The notes under the pieces were generated by a model that ran no database searches, was not told the origin of the DNA, and saw only the letters and a list, made by a program, of their open reading frames with translations. The translations under genes were made by a program, and so were the position numbers. 10,178 nucleotides of DNA from UBA6176 sp041688515. GTDB lineage: Bacteria; Verrucomicrobiota; Verrucomicrobiia; Limisphaerales; UBA9464. Numbering within the stretch: the first letter of the stretch is position 1; each line of letters opens with the position of its first letter. Positions 1 to 6,303 of the stretch are shown one piece after another. The stretch spans positions 1-10,178 of the forward strand of contig JBDNHZ010000269.1 of the NCBI GenBank assembly GCA_041688515.1, read 5' to 3'.

Positions 1-269
1 CTGGCGAGGCCCAGAGCCGACGTGTGGGCAACATTGCCGAGTTGGCGTCGCAGGGCGGCATCCAGGCGGGGATGCCGATGCCCGTGCAGGTTGGTCCAGA
101 TGGAGCTGTTGGCGTCGAGATAGGTTCGGCCGTGCTGATCGCGCAGGGTGGTGCCGCGGCCCTCGGTCAACACGATCGGCTCGCTCTTCAGCCAGTCGCG
201 CATCTGGGTGAACGGATGCCAGACATGCGCCTGGTCGAGGGCAGCGACCACGCTGGGGCGACGGGCCAT
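1..269 (-). CDS. bioA: Adenosylmethionine--8-amino-7-oxononanoate aminotransferase, N-terminal part
   Basis: BioA is a PLP-dependent class III aminotransferase. It moves an amino group from S-adenosylmethionine to 7-keto-8-aminopelargonic acid, giving 7,8-diaminopelargonic acid in cytosolic biotin synthesis. The reverse strand, read from the ATG at 267-269, gives 89 codons that run off the left edge. Seen directly: HVWHPFTQMRDW at residues 15-26, matching the WHPFTQ signature near the BioA N-terminus; a YLDANSSIW segment around residues 54-62, followed by NLHGHRHP, the substrate-pocket region of the family; and a QLGNVAHTSALGLA stretch at the edge. The PLP lysine lies outside the window. The start is four bases after the stop of the upstream 204-residue gene, suggesting co-transcription and perhaps translational coupling, since no good Shine-Dalgarno is seen. 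Other class III aminotransferases are possible but the WHPFTQ motif favours BioA. Confidence 0.88.
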   Translation of the reverse strand, partial: MARRPSVVAALDQAHVWHPFTQMRDWLKSEPIVLTEGRGTTLRDQHGRTYLDANSSIWTNLHGHRHPRLDAALRRQLGNVAHTSALGLA

Positions 270-273
270 GGGA

Positions 274-888
274 CTAGAGCGGAATGTCCTCGGGCCGCAC
301 CTCGAGGCACTCGTCCTGATCCTCCCAGATCAGGGCGGGAAAATGCTCGAGCAAAAGCGGGACGATCTCGTCGGCGACCTCCGCCAGCATCCGCTCGATG
401 TTCTCGGCGGCCCCTTCGTACTGCATTTCGTAGTCGGTCTTCTCGCGGCGGGAATCCTCCCAGTGGGCCACCTCATGGAACTTGCCGTAGCCGGTGGCCC
501 ACTGGCGGACGCGCGGGAGGACCTCCGCCGGGATCTGGTCGAGGGGAATGGCGGGTTCGTTGCAATGCAGGCAGAGAAGTCCGAACTCGCCCACCTCGCG
601 GGTAAGCAGAGGCAGGAGCGGTGCCCGGCAGCATTCGGCGGAGCGGTAGCCAACCGGCATGTTGACGAGGCGCTGATGCCAAAGGCCACGTTCATGGGAG
701 ACCTGCGCCGCGAGTCGGTAGGCTCCGACCAACGGGTGCGACATGCGCCAGGAGTGTCCATGGAGCTGGCCAAGCGTCTGGGAACACCATCGCGCGAGCG
801 TCAGGTCGTCAAATGCGTGAAACGCCTTCCCGTACTCCTTCCAAAGCCGGTCAATTGCGGAATCCGGCTGATCTTGCGGTTCTGCCAC
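274..888 (-). CDS. Conserved-looking hypothetical protein (204 aa) upstream of bioA
   Basis: I do not recognise this family. The predicted product is a soluble, mostly helical protein of 204 residues with no signal peptide or membrane segment. It has a Trp/His/Cys-rich core: LARWCSQTLGQLHGHSW (31-47), a YRSAECCRAP segment (81-90) with adjacent cysteines 86-87, and CLHCNEPA with cysteines 106 and 109 as C-x2-C. This arrangement could bind a metal, but that is inference. The C-terminus is acidic. The start used is GTG at 886-888; no ATG lies further upstream before the in-frame stop near 937-939, and the first internal ATG (residue 49) would cut the Trp-rich core. It is transcribed toward bioA with a 4-base gap, so a role linked to biotin is possible but unproven. 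The gene upstream on the plus strand is divergent, with 166 bases between. Confidence 0.72.
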   Translation of the reverse strand: MAEPQDQPDSAIDRLWKEYGKAFHAFDDLTLARWCSQTLGQLHGHSWRMSHPLVGAYRLAAQVSHERGLWHQRLVNMPVGYRSAECCRAPLLPLLTREVGEFGLLCLHCNEPAIPLDQIPAEVLPRVRQWATGYGKFHEVAHWEDSRREKTDYEMQYEGAAENIERMLAEVADEIVPLLLEHFPALIWEDQDECLEVRPEDIPL

Positions 889-1054
889 GGAGCCGAGGCT
901 ACCTGAGGTTGCGCCTGGGGAGAAGTGCGACCTCTCTCACGGGTCGCTGCCGAGGTGACGAGGCGGACGCTCGTCGGGCGGGGAACGTTGACGGACTCGC
1001 GGAGTTCCTCCTGAGAGCTCGACCCTCCGGCCCGGGTTATGCTGAGAATTGGTC

Positions 1055-1717
1055 ATGAAACCGCTCCGGCGAGGCCGCGCTTCGGCCGCGTACACGCTGA
1101 CTGAAGTGCTGGTGGTCTGTGCCATCATCGGAATCCTTTCCTCCATGATGGTCCCGTCGATCACCAAGGCCATCCACAACGCACGCCGGGCGCGGTGCGC
1201 GGGCAATCTGCGGCAGATCTCGTTGGTGCTGCATTCCTATGCCAACGAACACTTCGATCGTTACCCGCAACAGGTGGCGCGGGCGGAGGGCGGAGTGCGG
1301 GAAGACAACGACTCCGTGCCGGTGGTGGAAGGGGTGCTGGCCCTGCACCCGGGTGTATTCAAGGTGATGGCAGGCGACTTCAAGACGGCTCAGGTGCTGG
1401 TGTGTCCGGCGACGAAATTCTGGATTGCCCGGGTGCAGGACGCGGCGGTTTCGAACAGCAGTTACGCGGTCAACCTGCACGCCCGGCATGGGGAATCATT
1501 GGTGCCATTGATTGCGGACGCCAACGTGGCGAAGCAGTGGAAGGAGTTGAAGGACTTCCCCCGGACGGCGGCCCAGGTGGAGATGGGATTCACCTTCGAC
1601 CGGCATCAGGCCCTCTGCAATGTGGCCTTCGGTGACAGCCATGTGGAGGGCTTGAAACGGTTGAGGATTGAGCGTCCAGCGGAGGGGCCCCAACGGCCCG
1701 TCCGGGCGTTGCGCTGA
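1055..1717 (+). CDS. Type IV pilin-like / pseudopilin protein with H-X9-DG-like C-terminus
   Basis: The product is a 220-residue prepilin-like protein, probably processed by a prepilin peptidase and either assembled into a pseudopilus or held in the inner membrane. Residues 1-12 are a short basic leader (MKPLRRGRASAA). The type III signal follows as YTLTEVLVVCAIIGIL, with the conserved Glu at mature position 5 and a hydrophobic helix of about 18 residues. The residue before the cut would be Ala rather than the canonical Gly, and the first mature residue Tyr rather than Phe. After the helix comes CAGNLRQISLVLHSYANEH, typical of the large Planctomycete/Verrucomicrobia family. Near the end, RHQALCNVAFGDSHVEG matches the H-X9-DG processing-associated motif with Ser replacing Gly (H184, D194, S195). 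The ATG at 1055 is preferred over a TTG at 1049. A TATGCT hexamer at 1039-1044 could be a -10 box, but no matching -35 is visible. It stands alone, with no secretion genes beside it. Confidence 0.85.
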   Translation: MKPLRRGRASAAYTLTEVLVVCAIIGILSSMMVPSITKAIHNARRARCAGNLRQISLVLHSYANEHFDRYPQQVARAEGGVREDNDSVPVVEGVLALHPGVFKVMAGDFKTAQVLVCPATKFWIARVQDAAVSNSSYAVNLHARHGESLVPLIADANVAKQWKELKDFPRTAAQVEMGFTFDRHQALCNVAFGDSHVEGLKRLRIERPAEGPQRPVRALR

Positions 1718-1734
1718 AAGTTCCCGTTGCCAAA

Positions 1735-1749
1735 GGGCCGGTCCGGCCC
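1735..1749 (+). other. Short GC hairpin between the pilin gene and aspS
   Basis: GGGCCG, a GTC loop and CGGCCC form a perfect 6-bp stem, 18 bases after the pilin stop and 80 bases before aspS. No T-run follows (the next bases are AATATCC), so a classical intrinsic terminator is not supported. It may be a weak terminator, an mRNA-end stabiliser or chance in GC-rich DNA. Confidence 0.25.
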
Positions 1750-1828
1750 AATATCCGCGCTCCTTTCGGCGAAAACCTGTGGAATCCGCGTGCGCTGGGC
1801 GCGTGGGGCAGGCCGCCACGAGCCAGAA

Positions 1829-3628
<1,800 letters not shown>

Positions 3629-3647
3629 GCGCGGGGGGGATCCGGCG

Positions 3648-3676
3648 ACCCGTCGGTCCCAGGTCGAGCGACGGGT
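3648..3676 (+). terminator. Possible transcription-end hairpin downstream of aspS
   Basis: ACCCGTCG (3648-3655) and CGACGGGT (3669-3676) can form an 8-bp perfect stem with a 13-base loop, 20 bases after the aspS stop. There is no T-run after it, so an intrinsic terminator is only a suggestion. The right-arm word CGACGGGTT recurs at 3713-3721, allowing an alternative pairing with the same left arm. Confidence 0.25.
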
Positions 3677-3729
3677 TCGAGCGCATTCAAAGCCATTCTA
3701 TCCCTCCCCACTCGACGGGTTGGGATCGG

Positions 3730-3758
3730 TTGTGCCTAATTTCCATTAATTTACTGAC
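3730..3758 (+). promoter_or_regulatory. AT-rich island, possible promoter of the acyltransferase gene
   Basis: The stretch 3735-3753 (CCTAATTTCCATTAATTTA) is strikingly AT-rich for this window and sits between the aspS hairpin and the acyltransferase gene. ATTAAT at 3745-3750 matches four of six positions of a -10 box and CCTAAT at 3735-3740 also four. TTGTGC at 3730-3735 is a weak -35 candidate, but its spacing to a good -10 does not fit. The call rests on base composition and location only. Confidence 0.22.
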
Positions 3759-3806
3759 GTGGCTAGACCTGAAAAACATGCCGGACACGGCGCGGCGGAT
3801 CATGGG

Positions 3807-4538
3807 ATGAGGCCCATGGGCCGGCAGTGGCTTCGCATCGCCTGGTTCATCGGTCGCTGCGCCCGCGCCGGTCTGGATCGACCCCAGCCCGCCGCCTTGC
3901 GCCGCGCCGAGTGGTCTCATCGGCACGCGATCAAGATGGTGCGTGCCATCGGCATGAAGGTGGAGGTGGAAGGGGATCCTGGCGATGCCCACGCGTGGGT
4001 GGGGAATCATCTGGGTTATCTTGATGTCGTGGGATTGGCGACGGTTCGGCCCGTCTCGTTTGTGGCCAAGGCAGAGGTGGAGAAATGGCCGGTGCTCGGG
4101 GGCCTGGCCGCACGCTCGGGCACGATCTTCCTCGAGCGCGAGCGGCGCATGGCCGTCGCCGGTGCCACAGAATCCATGTCCAACCGGGTGGAGCAGGGGG
4201 TTCCCGTGGTCTTCTTTCCGGAAGGCACCAGCTCGGCCGGGGAATCGGTTCTGCCCTTCCACGCCCCTCTCTTCGGACCGGCAGTGGCCCAGGGTTGGAA
4301 GGTCGCTCCCTTCGCCCTCAGATACGAGGTGACCGGCCCGGCCGGGACCCAGGCCGCCTACTGGGGCGACATGAGCTTTGGACCGCATTTCCTCAGCCTG
4401 CTCCGTCATCGCACGCTGCGGATGCGGATCCGTTTTGGTTCCCCGGTCCGCATGGAGGGCGATCGGAAAGCCATCGCCCGCGAATGGCATGGAAAGATTG
4501 GGACCCTGCTCCAGGACCTCCGGGGCACGAGGATGTGA
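3807..4538 (+). CDS. 1-acyl-sn-glycerol-3-phosphate acyltransferase family protein (PlsC-like)
   Basis: PlsC-family enzymes move a fatty acyl group onto a lysophospholipid or related acceptor at the cytosolic face of the inner membrane. Motifs, numbered from the upstream GTG at 3759: the catalytic HX4D box as NHLGYLD (His84, Asp89); motif II GTIFLERERR (121-130); motif III FPEGTSSAGESVLPFHAPLF (153-172); and motif IV-like VAPFALRY (182-189). An amphipathic or partly hydrophobic N-terminal segment (WLRIAWFIGR) may anchor it. The start is uncertain: GTG 3759 (259 aa), ATG 3807 (243 aa) and ATG 3816 all lack a convincing Shine-Dalgarno. I chose 3807 because homologous N-termini usually begin just before the hydrophobic segment and the earlier codons are polar. 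The glycosyltransferase gene follows after 50 bases. The acceptor could be lysophosphatidic acid, an ornithine lipid precursor or another envelope lipid; the sequence does not decide. Confidence 0.88.
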   Translation: MRPMGRQWLRIAWFIGRCARAGLDRPQPAALRRAEWSHRHAIKMVRAIGMKVEVEGDPGDAHAWVGNHLGYLDVVGLATVRPVSFVAKAEVEKWPVLGGLAARSGTIFLERERRMAVAGATESMSNRVEQGVPVVFFPEGTSSAGESVLPFHAPLFGPAVAQGWKVAPFALRYEVTGPAGTQAAYWGDMSFGPHFLSLLRHRTLRMRIRFGSPVRMEGDRKAIAREWHGKIGTLLQDLRGTRM

Positions 4539-4588
4539 ACCCGGAGAATCGGCTTCGTCCGGCCCTGTCCAAAGCCTAGCCTGCCGAC

Positions 4589-5332
4589 GTGTCGGTTGAG
4601 ATCGCCATCGTGGTTCCGCTCTACAACGAAGCGGATAATGTGGGCCCGTTGGTGGAGGAGATCCTTCGCGTCTTCGCGGGCGAACGTCGCTCGTGGGAGC
4701 TGCTTCTCGTGGATGACGGCAGCTCCGACGCGACCTGGGAGCGCGTGTGTCAGTCAGCGGCGTGCGAGCCGCGGGTGCGCGGCCTGCGCCATCGTCAGAA
4801 CCGCGGCCAGAGCGCCGCGGTCTGGACTGGCCTGACCGGGACCGACGCCTCCCATCTCTGCACGCTGGATGGCGATCTCCAGAATGATCCGGCCGAGTTG
4901 CCGCGCATGCTGTCCCTCCTGGGAACGGAGTTGGATTTTGTCTGCGGGCATCGGGTGGCTCGGCAGGACAGTTGGCTGCGCAAGATCTCGTCGCGCGTGG
5001 CGCGGTGGGCTCGAAAGGCTGCCTTGGGGTACGACTTTGCCGATACCGGTTGTGCCCTCCGGGCCTTCAAGCGCTCGGCGCTGGCAGGCGTGTTTCAGTT
5101 CAATGGTCTTCATCGGTTTCTCCCCATCCTGGTGGCTGGGAACGGCAGTCGTTGTCGCGAGGTGCCGGTCAACCATCGTCCCCGGGTGGCGGGCGTGAGC
5201 AAATACGGCGTCTGGAATCGAATGGGCCGGGGCCTGTTCGACCTGTTCGGCGTCGCCTGGTATCAGCGCCGCCGGATCGCGCCGGTGCAGTTGGATCGCA
5301 CCGCTGGAGGGACGAGCTCCGCGAGCCCGTGA
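4589..5332 (+). CDS. Glycosyltransferase family 2 (polyprenyl/dolichol-phosphate sugar transferase type)
   Basis: This 247-residue GT-A fold enzyme probably transfers a sugar from a nucleotide sugar to a polyprenyl phosphate or other envelope acceptor on the cytosolic side of the membrane. Seen: VVPLYNEADNVGPLVEEI (8-25) at the nucleotide-binding N-terminus; LLVDDGSSDATW (39-50); NRGQSAAVWTG (71-81); TLDGDLQNDP (92-101) with the DxD metal site; DTGCALRAFKR (152-162); and the GVSKYGVWNR segment (202-211), typical of the DPM1/ArnC-like branch. The C-terminal transmembrane pair found in ArnC or GtrB proteins is absent, so it would be soluble or peripheral like DPM1. The start is GTG 4589; the N-terminal strand begins six residues later, so an earlier start is not needed. 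The last eight codons (GGTSSASP) lie in the left part of a perfect inverted repeat that spans the stop codon, so this tail may be acquired repeat sequence. Confidence 0.9.
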   Translation: MSVEIAIVVPLYNEADNVGPLVEEILRVFAGERRSWELLLVDDGSSDATWERVCQSAACEPRVRGLRHRQNRGQSAAVWTGLTGTDASHLCTLDGDLQNDPAELPRMLSLLGTELDFVCGHRVARQDSWLRKISSRVARWARKAALGYDFADTGCALRAFKRSALAGVFQFNGLHRFLPILVAGNGSRCREVPVNHRPRVAGVSKYGVWNRMGRGLFDLFGVAWYQRRRIAPVQLDRTAGGTSSASP

Positions 5333-5348
5333 TCCGGAGCTCGTCCCT
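5308..5348. repeat. Perfect 14-bp inverted repeat across the glycosyltransferase stop codon
   Basis: AGGGACGAGCTCCG (5308-5321) is the exact reverse complement of CGGAGCTCGTCCCT (5335-5348), with a 13-base loop containing the TGA stop at 5330-5332. The RNA stem would be very stable. No T-run follows. It could protect the mRNA end, work as a terminator of an unusual kind, or be a copy of a dispersed palindromic element; only the inverted repeat itself is directly shown. Confidence 0.85.
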
Positions 5349-5406
5349 GGTCTCGTCGAGCGCTTGCCGAGGCAAAAGCGGTTTCATTCAGCAGGGCTTT
5401 CAGGGA

Positions 5407-5561
5407 GCGCATCTTGACACTGCCCCTCCTGGGATCGCGGGCGTCCTTGCCCGCTGCTTTGCATCACGAGCCCGAGCGGCCGGGGACGGCCGCGCCCCCA
5501 GGATTCTCCCGGCACGGCCCGAGAACCCACTTCTCGCATTGGGGGCAGTGTCAAGATGCGC
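5407..5561. repeat. 155-bp element with 20-bp perfect terminal inverted repeats
   Basis: GCGCATCTTGACACTGCCCC at 5407-5426 is exactly reverse-complementary to 5542-5561. Inside it TCCTGGG (5427-5433) pairs with CCCAGGA (5497-5503). Two further hairpins lie within that span: GCGGGC/GCCCGC (5437-5454, 6-base loop) and GCGGCCG/CGGCCGC (5476-5493, 4-base loop). TTCTC (5504-5508) pairs with GAGAA (5521-5525). The 7-base word GCTTTCA occurs just outside both ends in the same orientation (5396-5402 and 5564-5570), as a target-site duplication might. It encodes no transposase, so it could be a MITE-like or REP/BIME-like non-autonomous element. Confidence 0.8.
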
Positions 5562-5622
5562 CCGCTTTCAAGGGGGCGAGGCAGTGGGCCCTCATCCGGG
5601 CGAAGTCCCGAATCTGGAAACC

Positions 5623-5769
5623 GCAGTTGATCCATCCACCGATTTCACCGATTCCACAGAGGGAGAAGCAGAAGGCCGGATTGGGATCCGCCCTAGGAAT
5701 TCACGCGTGGGGCGCTCCAGTGTCTCCTGCAACTCGCTGATAATCGGTGTAATCGGTGGATCCAACTGC
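5623..5769. repeat. 147-bp element with imperfect ~30-base inverted repeats and ACCGATT tandem words
   Basis: The left arm 5623-5653 and the reverse complement of the right arm 5742-5769 align with two mismatches and a 3-base gap. Both begin GCAGTTG and end CACCGATT. Each arm contains the heptamer ACCGATT twice with a 9-base period (5638-5644 and 5647-5653; on the other strand 5742-5748 and 5751-5757). The 88-base centre has no coding character. It differs in sequence from the 155-bp element just upstream, so the two are not copies of one repeat. Confidence 0.75.
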
Positions 5770-5812
5770 CATTTCCAGGCTGAATTCAGGCTCGCAGAAG
5801 TCCGGTGGCTTG

Positions 5813-5818
5813 GAAGGG
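5813..5818 (+). promoter_or_regulatory. Ribosome binding site of the PH-domain gene
   Basis: GAAGGG, preceded by G, lies 8 bases before the ATG at 5827. It is the clearest Shine-Dalgarno-like sequence in the window. It supports starting this gene at 5827 although the frame is open for about 855 bases further upstream. Confidence 0.55.
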
Positions 5819-5826
5819 TACCGCTC

Positions 5827-6279
5827 ATGAGTGACTCCGCGGAACAGACCCTCTGGCAAGGCAGCCCCTCGGCCGCCCAGGACTTCTGGCTGAATCTCAG
5901 TTGCCTGTTCGTCCTGCCGATCCCGTGGGCGCTCTGGCGCTGGGTCCAGCGGCGCAGTTTCCGGATCGAGATCACGAACCAGCGGGTTCGGGTGACGCAG
6001 GGCATCTTCACCAAGCGCACGGATGAACTGGAGCTGTATCGCGTGCGGGACATGGCGTTCGTCCAGCCATTCATCCTCGGACTCTTCGGACGGGGCGATC
6101 TCCAACTCAGTACCAACGATGTCACCACGCCCACGGTGGTGTTGCCGTGCATTCCGTCGGATCAATCCCTGCGCGACCAGTTGCGTCAGGCGGTGGAGGC
6201 CTGCCGGGATCGCAAGCGGACCCGGGTCTCCGAACTCGGCGGCACGGTGGATACCGACGACGATCATCCGGCGGCGTGA
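5827..6279 (+). CDS. Small membrane protein with bacterial PH domain (bPH2/YdbS-like)
   Basis: The 150-residue protein has one hydrophobic segment (about residues 20-38, WLNLSCLFVLPIPWALW), followed by a bacterial pleckstrin-homology-like domain of the DUF304/YdbS type (about 43-115). The domain shows the usual pattern: FRIEITNQRVRVTQGIFTKRTDELELYRVRDMAF, with strands, the 'ITNQRV...G...K..DEIEL' core and R-x-R-D, then FGRGDLQLSTND and a VVLPCIP strand. The C-terminus is charged and ends in an Asp/His-rich tail. Members of this family are membrane-associated; their function is mostly unknown. Most have two membrane helices before the domain; here one short segment is seen. The start is ATG 5827, chosen for the Shine-Dalgarno and because the frame upstream crosses the inverted repeats. 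It faces the NRPS gene tail to tail with 24 bases between the stops. Confidence 0.85.
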   Translation: MSDSAEQTLWQGSPSAAQDFWLNLSCLFVLPIPWALWRWVQRRSFRIEITNQRVRVTQGIFTKRTDELELYRVRDMAFVQPFILGLFGRGDLQLSTNDVTTPTVVLPCIPSDQSLRDQLRQAVEACRDRKRTRVSELGGTVDTDDDHPAA

Positions 6280-6303
6280 CCGACGTCCGCTGGGGCGGCC
6301 GGC

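Larger units (their letters stand above)
5333..5826. other. 494-base intergenic region built of inverted repeats
   Basis: No convincing gene is visible between the glycosyltransferase and the PH-domain gene. Reading frames across it (for example 5414-5740 plus) cross both large inverted repeats and have no recognisable protein character. The stretch holds the right arm of the stop-codon hairpin, a 155-bp element (5407-5561), a 147-bp element (5623-5769), a 10-bp palindrome CTGAATTCAG at 5780-5789, and the ribosome binding site of the next gene. GATAAT at 5739-5744, at the edge of the second element's right arm, resembles a -10 box but lacks a -35. Confidence 0.75.

Noticed and set aside
148..906. 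252-codon plus-strand open frame over the bioA region
   Set aside because: It overlaps the clear BioA N-terminus and the 204-residue gene on the other strand and shows no recognisable protein pattern.
1727..1828. Upstream TTG start for aspS giving 34 extra residues
   Set aside because: The extra residues do not resemble AspRS, and the family N-terminus aligns from the ATG at 1829.
5414..5419. Consensus TTGACA -35 hexamer in the arm of the 155-bp element (and its mirror in the other arm)
   Set aside because: At 16-18 bases downstream the sequence is GC-rich (GCGGGC) with no -10 box, so a promoter is not supported.
5414..5740. 108-codon plus-strand frame between the glycosyltransferase and the PH gene
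   Set aside because: It crosses the two large inverted repeats; no Shine-Dalgarno, domain or natural composition supports it.
4972..5826. In-frame upstream extension of the PH-domain protein to 435 residues
   Set aside because: It would overlap the glycosyltransferase by about 360 bases and translate both inverted repeats. A good Shine-Dalgarno and the natural N-terminus fit ATG 5827.
6280..6303. Possible bidirectional terminator between the convergent PH and NRPS genes (contains the GGCCGGCC palindrome at 6297-6304)
   Set aside because: The 8-base palindrome has no loop or T-run and overlaps the NRPS stop. It is too short to call in DNA this rich in G and C.
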